DNA of 64,000 bases from Symbiodinium natans (taxonomy: Eukaryota > Sar > Dinophyceae > Suessiales > Symbiodiniaceae). The notes beneath the pieces were generated by a model. It searched no databases, was not told the origin of the DNA, and saw only the letters and a list, made by a program, of their open reading frames with translations. Location: assembly GCA_905221605.1 (NCBI GenBank), contig CAJNDS010000201.1:62001-126000 (forward strand), written 5' to 3'. The translations under genes were made by a program, and so were the position numbers. This document shows positions 46,148 through 58,800 of the stretch, one piece after another (position 1 is the stretch's first letter; each line of letters starts with the position of its first letter).

Positions 46148-46870
46148 ATGGACTCATCGGATGCTTCGGAGGCTTCAAAGAGATGCCTCGTGGCTGCAAG
46201 ATGCGCCCATGACAGAGCATGACAGAGCCCTGCAGCTGCCGAATCTTCCAACTCCCAAGGCTTCGCTCCCCCCCTGAGAGGAAGCTTGGCGAAGGGGCGC
46301 TTTGGCAGCAGATCACCGGGCACTGGAAATTCTCTAAAATATGTCGGGGATCGCGGAATAATTCGGAGGCCGAAACTGCCCAGCTGCAGCTGCCGTTGGG
46401 CCGATCCTTCCAGGACTCGGGGTTCGAGATGCTGTGCACGGTTTCAAGAGTGTCAAGACAAGCCCCTCACACCGGGCATCACAAAACAGCAGCAGTTCAG
46501 GAGCAGCGTGAGTCGGAGCGACGGGCTCGGCTTGCAGAGCTCAACAGGCGCTTTGCCGCGGCACAAGAGGCGGCCAAGGCGCCTCTGTTCCGAGATGTCC
46601 CGAGCAGCTCTCCAGCTCCAAAGTGCCTCGTTGCTCGTTGCCACTGTCAGGGCTTGTTGCTCTCAAGTGATGAGAAGTTGCAGCTCTACGCCTACCAGAA
46701 GCAGGCGCGCTTTCAATGCCTCCGCTGTCCATTGAGTCGAAGACAAGACGGTGACGGAGGCAATCGAAGGCCCCGTTTTTGGAAGTCCGCCCGGCCCCTT
46801 GAACGTGACTGCCCGCTCAAAGTGGGATGCCTGGGCGAAATTGAAGCTTGGCAGTCAAGCGATCACATGC
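46148..46870 (+). CDS. Acyl-CoA-binding-domain protein
   Basis: ACBP domains bind long-chain acyl-CoA esters as a four-helix bundle. Three exons join in phase: 46501-46578 (LAELNRRFAAAQEAAK), 46651-46704 (GLLLSSDEKLQLYAYQKQ) and 46748 to about 46860 (VFGSPPGPLNVTARSKWDAW). The result carries the family blocks: an N-terminal F..A..A helix, S-x-E-K-L-x-L-Y-x-x-x-K-Q-A, and the conserved A-x-S-K-W-D-A-W. TEAIEGP..PP most resembles plant-type ACBPs. Both introns have GC donors, and the second is only 43 nt. A likely start is 46148 (MDSSDASEASKRCLVAARCA), with a Ser/Gly-rich linker near 46230-46340. The last helix (E-A-x-x-x-Y) is not found and should lie in a downstream exon. Confidence 0.8.
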
Positions 46871-47628
46871 AGTCAGTCGCGCAAGCCTTTGTACGTTTTG
46901 CAAAATGTGGTTTGCTTTCTTTCTTGTCTATTGACTCCTTCTGACTGCAGTAAGAGTTGCCTTGGGTGCATGCTTTGAGCATCTCTGAGCAGTCTCAGGA
47001 ATTGCATGGAAAAGGATGTTGCCGCGACCTTTGTTTGGAATTGAACTGCATAGTTCAGCGTCAGCATAGATTATCATGTAGGACCAATGTAGGACATTGT
47101 CGGACCGTTCGTTCAGAAGTTCAGAAGCCTGTCAACTTGCGTGCATAGTTTACAGAGTTGTCTACCTTTGTGAGGCCAAGCAGGGTTACTGCGCCCTCGT
47201 TGACAAGTTTGCGCCCGGTTGGAGGACCAGCGACCAGTCTCTCCCTCGCTCCTCGCTGGCTTCGGAATGCTGTGAACATTGTGAGCGCGCAGGTCCAGAG
47301 CAGGAGTCTGAGTGTCTCCCTGAGTCTCTGCATATTCCAGGGCTACTACGGCTACGAGTAGAGGCAAATTAGCCCGGACATCCAAGACCGCATCTTCACT
47401 GCCATATGGCGCTGATGCACTGATGTCTGTTCCCTCTTTGAAAACACTGGCCTTGGTGAAGAAGAGCGAAAGCATCTGCGAACGTGTGAAAGCAAAATCT
47501 ATCAAGCAGTGCAAAGGCACCTCACAGAAGTCTTGTAGCATCAACGTCTTGCTACACCTGGGCCTGTCTGCTGACTTGTCAGCGTTGCCAATGATGCCCT
47601 AAGATGGTAGTTCCCTAGCATGGCAGAT
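46871..47628. other. No supported exon
   Basis: The missing C-terminal ACBP helix should be encoded near here; a weak candidate is NCMEKDVAATFVW at 47003-47041. Otherwise frames are under 145 codons on both strands and uninformative. Confidence 0.3.
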
Positions 47629-48240
47629 TTCCAGGTAGAGCGAGTGGTGGTGTACACGATCACCAAAGATGGCTCTGCACAGACGCTGGTTTTGGAGAAA
47701 CCCTGCGCAATCTGCCGTGGCGCATGTCATGGTCCTCCGGAAATTGAAGCTGCAGCCAAAGCGTGTGCAAGCGACTCTGCTTGGCTTGAATCCTGTACAG
47801 CTCAAGAATGCTCTAGAATGCTCAGGATGGTCGACAGAAGCGAACCATCAGGATTATTGGGATGATGCACCCCAGATAAGGTTGGCCGAAGAACCCAAGA
47901 TGCCACAAACGTGGATAAATTTGAGGACTGCCGGGCCAGCGACCATAGCGGCATTGCTCTGGGCAGCAGTGCAAAAAAGATTTCTTTGAGAGGACAGCCC
48001 AGTGAGTGTGATCTGACTTCTGAGAGGGAGGTAGCATGAGGTAGCATAAGGGCCCCCCAGAGGGCAGCATATGAGAGGCCGTCCGGCCCATCCATGGGAG
48101 CGATTCTCCGCCAAGCTGGAGGCCCGTCCTATGTTGGCGCGAGAGTGTTTAAGCCGCCTTCGCGAAGAGGAGTCCCCTTTGGTTGCCAAGAAGATCTTCA
48201 AGACCTTTGTCAGGCAGAGTGCAGGGAGAAGGGAGTATGC
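47629..48240 (+). CDS. Candidate exons, unidentified
   Basis: 47620-47865 starts MADFQVERVVVYTITKDGSA with a Cys pair (CAICRGACHG). An overlapping frame reads KLKLQPKRVQATLLGLNPVQ then WINLRTAGPATIAAL. 48080-48230 reads HPWERFSAKLEARPMLAREC then LREEESPLVAKKIFKTFVRQ. I cannot tell which frame is used at 47700-47865. Confidence 0.3.
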
Positions 48241-48969
48241 TTGCCATGATTTGCACTGCGTCCTTGCTGGCCTTGCCACTCTACGCCATTCCAGGCGAGC
48301 TGGGCCCTCAGGGTCCCGCACCAACGACCAACACAAGGACCCGACATTGCATGGCGAGTTGTGTGCGGTGCAGATTTTTTGCAAGGTAGAGGTCGTGGCC
48401 ACGTGGGTCAGGGCTGAGCTCCTTATTCTAGCTCCTTGTTCTAGATGCAGGGTCGGGCATGCTTGTCGGTGGTGATAGCAGCGATGCAGAGCATGATCTT
48501 GCTTTGCAGCTGATGAAGAACATTTTTTGCAGGCGAGAGCCAGTGATGGCAGTGAGACAGAGCCTCCGACGGAGCCGCCGCGAACTTAGTTCTTGCCTGA
48601 TCTTGCCTGATGAAGCAGCGGCCTGGTAGATCTTGAGAGGGAGGCTTGGTATTGGCTTCAAAATATCGTAGTTTCATGGATGCCTGAGGCCCAGCGAGGC
48701 TGAAGACCAAGGGAGCCAGGCTGATCACCTCAAGGCACGGCCAGGTCCGGGTCAGGTCGCATCAGACATGGCAGGTCAGTGCCAAGGTCCTGTGGCGGCC
48801 TCTGGGGAGGCGGCTAGGAATGCCCTGTAGCCAGCAACATGAACGCTGAGGCTTGGCAACTTCCCTGTCTCCTGGCTGGCGTTGGAGGTGGCACGCGATG
48901 CTGCGCGAATCCGTGCGCATCTGTGCGTATCTGTGCGTATCTGTGCACACTGCTTAAGTCGTCCACTTC

Positions 48970-50868
48970 CAGGTGCGACCTCAACTGGACGCGCGCATCA
49001 CGGCCCTTCTGACCAAGCCAAGCTGGCATGCCCAGAAAAGTCCCTCAAATAGATTTCTGCAAGCGACCTTTCATGAGCTTGCCCAGATGCCAGGTTCGGC
49101 AGTCTTGACACACTACCTGAAGCCGTCGAGCGTCTCGCTGGCCTGCTTGACTCGAAAACAGGAGTAAACAGGATGTGTCAGAGACAAGCGGCTTAGGTGC
49201 TGGAAGTATGATCGCCGTAGCAGTCTTCCAGGCATCTTGGCCTCTCTTGTTGACCCACTCGTCATCACTAGTCACTAGTTAGACTATATTAGACTCGGAA
49301 CTCGGAACTCGGAGCTGAATGTGAAGGATGCCGGCGCTGCTCAAAAGGCGGTGCAGGCGCTGGATGGCTTCGACTGGAGGAGTCGGAGGCCTTGCCATGG
49401 CCTTGCCACCTCTCCAGTGTCAGACTATTGACTTGACTTGACTGAGGGCGCCCTTCAACACAGAGAGCCCCCCCTGAAAAAGACCCCCGCTTTTTATATG
49501 GAACGAGAGCCGTCGCCGAGGCTCGGAGGCTGCCAAGAGCCCTCCCGCAGCCCGGGGAGCCCAGACGCCTTGTTTGGCACTGCTCTCCGGCCCTTGGTGT
49601 GTGTTCCTTAACACATGGGCCGCGTGCTGTCGGAGGCCCATGAGTGCTTCAGCGCAAAGATCCTGGATGATGAAGCAGAGGCTGTCCATGCATGATGCGC
49701 TAGATTCTGCTAGATGCCCTGTCGTTTCAGGCTGCGTTGAGGCTCACATCGACCTCAGGCCATGCGTGAACCAGGGTCAATGGTGTTCCATGGTTTCGAT
49801 GCATTCGGAAGATTTCCCATTGCAGGTGATCCAGATGCTCCGGGCGCTGCTCCGGATCAGATGCATCAACCAGAGGACCTCAACGAGCAATCTGCAGGCC
49901 TGATCCATCCTGATCCCATCCGCGATTTTCAGTAGCTAACCTCTGCCAGCCTCAGTTTGTAAACATTAAATGGCTGGTGTTCTGCCCGCTCCGCAAGTCT
50001 TTCTGCAGAGATTCCACGGAACATTCTGATACCGTCCTTCTTGCCCCATCTGTGTGCAGTGGGATCCCCTTCGCCGCAGTCAATGAAGACAACGCAAAGC
50101 ACCTTGGCAGATTTGAAGCAGTTCTCTCACACGTTACATTTTTGGGCCGATTCCACTTCAGGACCTGCACGGGTCAAGCTGCCGCAAACCGGTCGGAACC
50201 TGCGCTGGTGGCTCATTTGATTCATTTGTGGTCTCGCCAAGCTTCCCAGCCAAAGCTTGAAGCACGCCCGAGAGTGCGTCCAGGCTGGGAGAAGTCTAGC
50301 AGCGAGGCTGAAGATGAGCAACCGGCGTGGACGGTCGGGGCCTGGCACAACACGACGCCCAGCTATGACCCGACACATGCCGGCATTTCGCCACGCAGGT
50401 GCACCCAGCGGAGGCCGCCGTCGAGCCCGCCGAGGCGTTTCAGGCGAGGGCATATGAAGCTTTGCGCCATTGTTCTGTGCCTTCGAAGAAGTTTGAAGAG
50501 GTTGGGCCCGAAATGCGTCAGCTGGATCTGTCGGACACGCATTTGGTGGTGTCTGGGCTGCGGGGTGCCCGGACACTGCGTGCAACCGATCGCCGATGGC
50601 CATCCTTTTGCCCATTTGCCGATCTTTGGAGGCCTTGGGACTGGAGCGCTCTGCAGCTGCAGATGTTGTTCACACCTTTCGGAGGAGTGCAGGACGCGGG
50701 AAAGAAATGGGGAACTAGCCGGAGCCGGTCTGTGCTGCCCGTTCTCCGGAGGCCATGCAACTTGGAAGCGACGACCGCGGTGGGCGCCGGGTGCCTGGTC
50801 AACTCGATGTCCAGGGAGTTGTGGATGACAGATTCAACAGAATCTTCGGCAATTATGATGATGATTAG
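48970..50868 (+). CDS. Candidate multi-exon gene ending at 50868
   Basis: Exon-like stretches: 48974-49040 (VRPQLDARITALLTKPSWHA), 50060-50160 (GIPFAAVNEDNAKHLGRFEA), 50230-50395 (QPKLEARPRVRPGWEKSSSE, WTVGAWHNTTPSYDPTHAG), 50399-50570 (HPAEAAVEPAEAFQARAYEA, MRQLDLSDTHLVVSGL) and about 50730-50868 (SPEAMQLGSDDRGGRRVPGQ, VVDDRFNRIFGNYDDD, stop). The last fragment looks like a genuine acidic C-terminus. No family recognised; joins unverified. 49400-49700 is a mixed stretch with no exon. Confidence 0.4.
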
Positions 50869-50965
50869 TATGTATATGTATATACACACATATTATACAT
50901 CTACTGGGTAGTGCTTTGGGATAATTCTAAATTTCCCTTACAGCACCACTCAGTATACATACGCT

Positions 50966-50997
<32 letters not shown>

Positions 50998-51030
50998 CAT
51001 ATATATATATATAAACAAAATAGACATCAA
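50869..51030. repeat. TATG/TATA microsatellite
   Basis: GTATATGTATATACACAC, then repeated ATGTAT and a TATATATATA run. It starts directly after the preceding stop codon. Confidence 0.85.
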
Positions 51031-51504
51031 GATACTAACAAAAACAGTACCTTCTTTGACTGTGCAATTCGGGGGGTAGGACGTCTTGGCCGCAGGGTTC
51101 CGCGCGTGCAAGATTGGAGCCTAGTCAGCGTCAGTCTTCTGGGACCTACAGCTTCTGGGCTAAGCCTGTAAGCCAAGCCCTGAACCCTAAGTCCCAAGCC
51201 CCAACCTCAAACCATTCAGGTGCACAGAAGGGTCCCAGAGTCCCCTCAAGAACCCCTCGCTCGTGCCGACACTAAGTCACTAAGTGCGTGCGAAGCATGC
51301 ACGTGTGTCTAGTATACAAAAATACATAAATAGAAAATGGCGCACATTACGATTCTAACTTTCATTCCTATCGTTTTTACGGCTAAGAAGCTACTGCTGC
51401 CATGCTGCTCTTGTTTGAGCTTTCCACAGCCACACGAAACACCTAGGCCTGGCCCTGGTGCGCCTGGAGGAGCTGGCGCAGCACGCCGCCGCTGCAGTGC
51501 GCGG

Positions 51505-51590
51505 CCCAAGTAGCAAGTAGCAAGTAGCAAGTAGCAAGTAGCAAGTAGGAAGTAGCAAGTAGCAAGCAGTAAGTAGCAAGTAGAAAGTAG
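51505..51590. repeat. AAGTAGC heptamer tandem repeat
   Basis: About a dozen AGTAGCA units with single-base variants (AGTAGGA, AGTAGAA), followed by AGTCGT triplets to 51610. Confidence 0.9.
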
Positions 51591-52390
51591 TAGTCGTAGT
51601 CGTAGTCCTAGTAATCAGATAGAGCAATAAGACTAAGAGTCATGATTCATGAGAGCATATTCAAGGAATTATACAATGCCGACCGTAACAGCAATACAAC
51701 GAACTTACGAGGTGGGGAAGGCGTGGCTTTCAGATGCTTTCTGGGCTGCAGGTCCACTTCCAGCAGCCCCAACCCGGCGAGTTGGCGCAGCTACGTTGTG
51801 AGTCGCCCCGGCTGTAGTTGTAGGGCTATTTGTGCCATCCTTGCGTATTTGAGTCTGAACATAGAAAGCTGTAGCACGAAGCAAAGCAAAGGGGTTAAGG
51901 GGAGGGATAGCGGTCGGTTCCACGGCTCTTCAGCTCTCACCAGCGTCGCGGCTTTCCTCGTAAGTTGCAATGTTTTGTGGATTTCTTTCGCGCCTCAACC
52001 GCTACTCACTCTGTCCCACTTTCCGCGTGCAAACTGAGAAGGCCTGCTGGGACAGAAGCCTACGTGTGTGAGGGTCGAAAAGATCTTAAACATGTGACTC
52101 GAATGTACAGTTAATCAACTTGGTCCCTTCCAGAAAGGACTTGATTCCCTTCAATGCCCTTCAAGGTTCGGGAACCGGCTCAAGATCGAAAGTAATTAGC
52201 ACCAAGTATGCGAGGTGGATCGTTTTGAAAGGGGTTTAGTTGTCGTTGATCGACGTTGATTTGGCGCGCAGAGTGCAGGCTCTGCTCCGGTCCGAAGCGC
52301 AGTTCGTGCTCCACCCCCTCTGATGCCCCGGCAGTGATCAGAGGAAATGCTTTCAGAGGAAGCGATGCTGGCAAAGCTTCTTCTCGATTC

Positions 52391-52412
52391 GCCGGCTCGT
52401 ATGCGAGCCGGC
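52391..52412. repeat. Perfect 9-bp stem hairpin
   Basis: GCCGGCTCG, loop TATG, CGAGCCGGC. It could fold in RNA or DNA. There is no T-run after it and no adjacent stop codon to suggest a terminator. Confidence 0.7.
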
Positions 52413-52898
52413 AAGACACGGGCTTGTCTTTTCCACCATCATCTTTCCCTCCGTGGATGTTTGTCTGTTTTCCGTGGTGGTTGTCAAGATGAGGTTTAAG
52501 ACATTAGCTCGGCTGCTTACTGGGCTGTTGGGTTTGTCGGCCGCGGGAGCATTCGGCGGGGGGATAAGTAGGCTGGAACATGCGCAGAAAGCCTGAGGCT
52601 CATCGAGTTGCCGGTTGGGTGGTTCAAGGTCGTAGCATGAATAGCATGAGTAGCCCAACCGAAGACTGCACCGTGCCAGGCATGTCCTGGGTCCGCGGGA
52701 GAAGGTGCAAGCAGCCGCGTACACACCGTGCCTAGCACCAGCGGCTGACCAGCGGTCACCAGCGATTGCTGTCAGGAGCTGTTGGCGCAGGCAGCCGAGG
52801 ACGCTACTTGATGCTTGAAGGATGCTTTACTAACTGGTTATTGAGTATGACTAGTTGTAGGTTACAGTAGCAAGCTCCACGCTCCGCGCACTGGGCAG

Positions 52899-55800
52899 GC
52901 CGAGCGGCTGAGGAAGGAAGCAGAAGAAGCAGCAGCTCGTCAGCGCGAGGTGCAGCTACACAGCATGGTACCCCTGCACGCATTGCGTCTGCATACTACT
53001 TTCATCAGTTCAACCTTGCAGAGACTGCTGGGTGCGGCGTAGCTCAAGCAACACAGCTTGGCGCTAGACGTCTGCCGGACAGGCAGCTGCGGCAGAAGCC
53101 GAGAAGCAGCGGCAGGCAGCATGTGGCAGCATTTTGGGGCAGTGGTGTTCTGCCGCACAGCCGCGCTGCTCATCGATTCAGGCAGTTCTCTTCGCCAGTC
53201 GCCGAGTGCTCTGGGAAGCTGCAAATGCAGACTTCGCTGCTGCCGTGCTGGAACAGGTACCCGGTGCTGAGCTTCATTGTGCCTAGCAGCCTAGCAGAGG
53301 GACACGGGGTCACGGGGCTGGTGAATTTCTTTGCAGAGGCGGCGCAGCCGGAAGATCTGGAGCGCTGCAAGCGCCTTCAGGCTCCGCTGTACTCTGGGAA
53401 CTTTGCTTCGTTATATTTCGTTCCGCTTTCGCCAATCTGCAGACGAGGCTGCTGCAGCGTCTTTGAGAGATGCCTCGCTCAGCAAACAGCGAAGGCGAAT
53501 GTTCGTGGCACTGGTGGAGGCGGGTGATGTGCGACACACCATCGACTGAATCAACGGATACCGGGTGCAGTATTGTCCTAATCTCAAAATCTGAAAGGCT
53601 ATTGTCTCAGCATGGTATGGGTTTGGCCACTTGATGGACACTTTCCCGACGCCTCAAATGCCTTGACGGAAGGGAGAAATGACAAAGCCAATGCCTTAAA
53701 GCGAACCCCGAGATGAGGTCTTGCCTGAGCTGTCAAAAACCTCTCAAAGGCTCATTGGCTGGGAAACCTTTCAACCCTAAATTTGATGGGAAACGAAGGC
53801 AACCGAAGCATTTCGAGAACCCAGGCATCCCGGACTGTATGTGGGGGCTACTGGACTTGGGCCCCGCGCACGTAGCTCTCACAAAGCCATGAATGGGGCA
53901 TTCGTTTGATGCTTCTTGAGGCATTGCGGCAGTCCTGCGCCTGTGTAAGCTTGGGCATGCTGACCACGCACGCAGCTTGTGGAGGCCGAGCGCAAACGGC
54001 AGGCACAAATGGCCTTTGAAATGGAGCACGAGGCGCACGGCTGTGCCATGTTTGTATCATCTTGAAGCACGCCCAAACTCTCTCCATTGGGCCTAAGGCT
54101 ATGCGCGCCATGGATATGGAATCCAAGGTTTCTGCTGCTGTTTGGAGTGCTGAGAGAGAGAGCGGATAAAGGATGCAAAATGTCAGTTCAGGCTTGGCAG
54201 GAGTACCTGCTGAACGCCGAGCATCACTATCTGGAGATGATCCGACAGGCAGCTTCATTGATTTGCGCTGCTACGCAAGCGGTCTGATTTGGAGTAAGAT
54301 CTCTTTTGCCCAGGCAGAAGCCGCCGAGACTCTCGCCGAGCTCCGAGACTTCTCACTTGTCGTGCTGGTTGATTGACGTGCGCATGACAAGCAAGGAAGG
54401 TAAAGGAGGCCAGCTGCAAAAGCCTCCGGACACCTAGTGCCGACAAGGCTGTGGGCGAAGCCCGGGTCTTGTAAGCCCTTGAATTCACATCAAGGTAAAG
54501 AACAGCATGAACAGACGCATTTATGGCCGGTAGCCCACCGGCAGCCCTGGCGTCACGCTACCGACGCAAACCGAGGCAATGTCCAAAGCTGACCGCGAGA
54601 GCCGGCGTGCTGAGCAGGCGTGGCCCAGTGCCCGCAAACACATTTCATAGGTCTTCGTGTCTAGCCTGCCCTACACTTCCAAGCTTCAGTGAAGTAGATC
54701 GCCTTTGGACCGAAGATGCAACATCCAGGCACGGATTGACCAGGAGCGGCGTAGTGGCCTTACGATCCTTGCGATCGACAGATCTGTCGGAGTCGACTGT
54801 CCCGATCTGTGCCGTTGTGCCACCGGCTGCTTTCAGGGAGACGGCGGAAGGAGCGCGAATCACAGGCAGCCGAGGGGCGTGCCATGAAGAAGGCAGATAA
54901 TGAGAGCCGTCGAGCCCGGAGCTTGGAGCTTCGACTCGGGAGCCGTGGAAGTGTGCCTGGCCTCAAAACATCCCAGAACTTCTGTGCAGGTTGAGGCGGC
55001 CATCTTCCTTGAGGAAGAGCAAGCTCGCGAAGAGTTTGAGTCGGTGCCCCAAGCAGACTGCAGAATCTCCAGACCAGTGTGACCAGTGTGACAAGCTGAG
55101 GACAGAGTTCATGGAACGAGCCGAGGCATGCCGTGTGCTGTTCACAAGCGTCTCGAAAGTGCCCCACGAAGTCAGGATGAGATTCGGGAGTTCTTGGTAG
55201 AGGAGGCTCGCAGGGAAGCGGACGAGCCGGAGCCTGAAATCTTGGCCGCCACAAGAGTAAGCTGCCCCATTGACTGTGCACCCAGGCGGCGGCGGATGGC
55301 TGCTGATGAGGCTGAGTTCTTCCGGCGACAGGAGGAGGAGCACTGGGAGCCGGTCGCAACGGGGCTGGGCCGTGTGGGCCGTGTGGGCCGTGTGGAGCGT
55401 GTGTCCACAGCGCTGCCTTGGCCGTGGGATGCACAGCCACCGCCGCGTTTTGGACATGTGAGGAGAGGCGGCGACGAGCAGAAGAAGAGAGAAAGCAGAA
55501 GCTCGTATTGGAGTGGCGAAGGCCCAATATGGCCCACGACCCACTACTATAGGTCAAAGTACCCGCAAGGAAGTGAAATCACAGCAGCGGATGAATTGGC
55601 TTCAGAAGAACGAACAGCTGCAGGAAGAAGGAAGCCAGGAGGGCCTGAGCCTCCAGAAGGTTTTTGATGCAAACTGTTGTGCCTGTGTTCTCAAAGCACT
55701 GCCCAGGCCTTGGAGTCGGATGATGACGATGAGGCCAGAAAAATGGCCAAACCCACGCAAACTGCCGTGTTTCTCCCGTTCGCCTTTAGGCTCCGGCTCC

Positions 55801-58800
55801 AGACGACGAGGAGGAGGACTATTCCCTTCACCCCACCTTCCGGAAGTCAGAGAAGACCTCTAGCCGCGCCTCTAGGACCAAGAGGAGCCGAAGGAGGACT
55901 CTTTGACTGACAGCTTTGAAGCACTCTGAAAACCAAAGAAGTGCCTGTGAGGAGAAAAAGGCAAGCCCAACCCCACAAAAGGCGCAAGGGACTTTGCTCT
56001 GATGGCGCTGCTTACAGCATATGGCCGGTCACAGGGCAAGAACCGTCTTAGAGTTTTTGTTCCGGACAGGGTCGCTTTGGAGCTTTTGTCGTTGGCAGGC
56101 AATCGTGCGCAATCCATTTGGGCCGGTCAACGTGCCTGTTCCGCCGTGGTTGGCTCAGTGGGCAGGCCGAGTCTAGCTGCCTCAGTCGCCTTTGCTTCTC
56201 GCATCTGCCTTGACCTGCAATCAATCTCGTAAGGAAGACGGTGGCCCAAGAGGATGCCAAAGCTAAGAAAGCCAAGGAGGAGGCACTTCTTCCGAAGCTG
56301 TGTGGCAGTACATGGCCTTTGCAACGAGCATAGACAAGTACTCGCGCAGTATTATCTGCTCTGCTAGTGCAGGACCACAAGCGCGTGCGTGAAGAAGAGC
56401 GACGCAGGCCGTGAGATGTTTGCACCTCTCACGAAATTTGAAAGGTCAGCAGAGACAGAGTCTCGCCCTGAGCAGGCTCAAGGAAGAAGCTTCCAAGAGG
56501 CGGAAGCGTGAGACAGAGGCCCAGTCTTCGTAGCGGCGCTTGGCAGAGCTCCGTGTGCTTCGAGCCAGGAAGCAGCGGCAGAGCTCCAAAAATTTGAGCA
56601 GGTGCCGAAGTCTGCAACATGGCACCTTTCAAGTCTATATATATATATATATATAGCTAGAGAAACCGTTGATGCAGCTACAACGACTTCTTGCAGGAGT
56701 TGCAACGACGAAGTAACTTCTTGTTGCGACGCCGGCAGCAGGCACTGGGCCAGTGTTCCCGAGCCACAGGAACTCAAAGCGTGTGATTGCGCCACAGGAG
56801 GAGGAAGATCTCCGAAAGGAGGAGGAGGCACAGCCTCAACCGTCTGCAAATCCCCTGTACGGCCCTGTGCATGAAGGCTCAGCAGCGAGCTGAGAAAGAA
56901 GAGCAGGAGCGCCCTTTGGCTCAACACATCGGAGACGTTGCCATTTGCGCATGATGCCGGGGAGCTGCCGACACACGCGCCACGTATAGACGTAAGGCAA
57001 GCAGCGAGAGTTCGAAGCATCCTGCTGCGGCCTCGGCGTTGGGAGAAGATCCTGCCAGGGGGGTCTCTACGCCGTAATCCGACATTGCTTGCGCTATTTG
57101 TGCACAATGGTGCGAGGCATGGCCCGCGAGGAAAAGCTCCGCATGCCCTTCGAACTCGAGGTCCCCTTGCGACACTCAGTTCTCGATCACAGTGTCTCAA
57201 GTTTCCAGTATTTTCTTTGTGTTCTCTCCCATGTTGCTGGTGTGCAGTGTTGTCGGGTCATGATCTGGTTGAGGAGCGCCGGCAAGAGTCAGAACGGCGT
57301 AAACGTGAGGAAACGGAGCGCAGAAAGCAGGCTTGGCTGGTGGCGCAGCAATGCGCAGCATTGTGCGGTGTTGGATTAGCTTCAACCAGGAGCGCGCCGA
57401 GAGGAAGCGAAAGGAGCAGGCCAAACATTTGGGAAATGACGATGTTGAGGTAGCCAAAAATCCCCGACCCCTTAAACCCTAAACCCCAAACCCTAAACCC
57501 CAAACCCTAAACCTCAAGCCCTAACCCCTAAACCCCAAAATATAGACTCGGGGCTGCTTTGGAGGAGGAGAAGCTTCGCGAAGAGCGCAAAGCGGAAGCT
57601 CGATCCTTTCGTCCCCAAGAGGCTGCCAGGCGCCGCCGGCCCCGGACGGTGCAGCCGCGTAGCCCACCCTTGACAGTGAGAACAGACCTCCTTGCTGCAC
57701 TTCAGCTGCCGCCAGGCTGCTCCAAGCCAAAGAGCAGGACATTTTTTCGGGGGAACCCATCCAAGTAGTCCTCAGACGACAGAGCGGTTCTCGGAGGTTG
57801 AAGAGGGTCTTTCAGTGCTTGTCGGATCGGCAGTGGCTACGGGATGTCCAACGCGTCGAACGACGGTCTAGTGAGTCTTATGCAACGGGCTGATGGGGAT
57901 GGTTTCGTCATGTTTTGTCCACATCATTGGTCAGGAAATAGCGCGAATGCAGGCGGAACTCACGAAGAGAAGGCCGGCAGAGGCAGAGTTTTCCGGCGAT
58001 TGTATGCTGCTTGTCCCACAGGCAGGAGCAAGACGCCCAGAAGAAGCGTCAGCAGCAGGAAGCAGAAGAGCAGAAGCATGGACGAGGCTTTACCACCGAT
58101 TGCAAGCCACCTTTCCTTCGCCCCTCCTGGCCATGCACAGCTTCACAAGGTGAGAGTTCCTCATCACCGTCTCCGCCCAAGCCCAGCAGGTGGCCAGCTT
58201 ACTCGTGAAACTCGACACCAAAGTGTAATCACCAAAGTATCGAGTCATTGAAAGTCGTTACCATCTGACCATCTTGAAGGTCTTGACCGTCTTGAGCATC
58301 CTTGTCGTCTTGAGTGTCTAAACGAGATGTTCAACGAGTCAAGAGAGTCAAGCAGGTCAAGGGGATTTTGAGAAGATCGAAATGATCAAAACAGTCAACG
58401 GGGTCACGTGCGTTTTACCGGCCCCCTCCCCCCCGTGGCCTGCACCCTCGAAATGTGCAAGCATAGACATGAGAGCACTTGCGATACTTGTTGCCCGCGG
58501 CAGTTTTTCGTTGCCAAACTGACTGGCAAACATAACGCTCACATACCATGTCCGAGTTTCGCCTGTCGAGTTGTGAAACCACGGCGGCCGTATCGTAGAT
58601 CAAGGACTTGTCTAACAGAGCCATCTTGCATTTCGGAGACCAAAGACGACCCGCAAAAACTGTTTCTTTCCTTCAAGTGTGTCTGCACAGGCGTTTCGCC
58701 TGGTGCATAAGAGTCACTGGGGCTTCTTCTGGATGCAGGTCCAGAAGTAGCAGCAGCAGCGTCGCAACCTCAGGGGGAAACTCGGCTGCCGGGCCTGCAA

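Larger units (their letters stand above)
51031..52898. other. No supported gene; short repeats
   Basis: 51176-51215 has diverged CCCTAA-like units (CCCTGAACCCTAAGTCCCAA). 51505-51610 is a heptamer repeat. 52391-52412 is a perfect hairpin. Frames of up to 131 codons occur on both strands without motifs. Confidence 0.4.
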
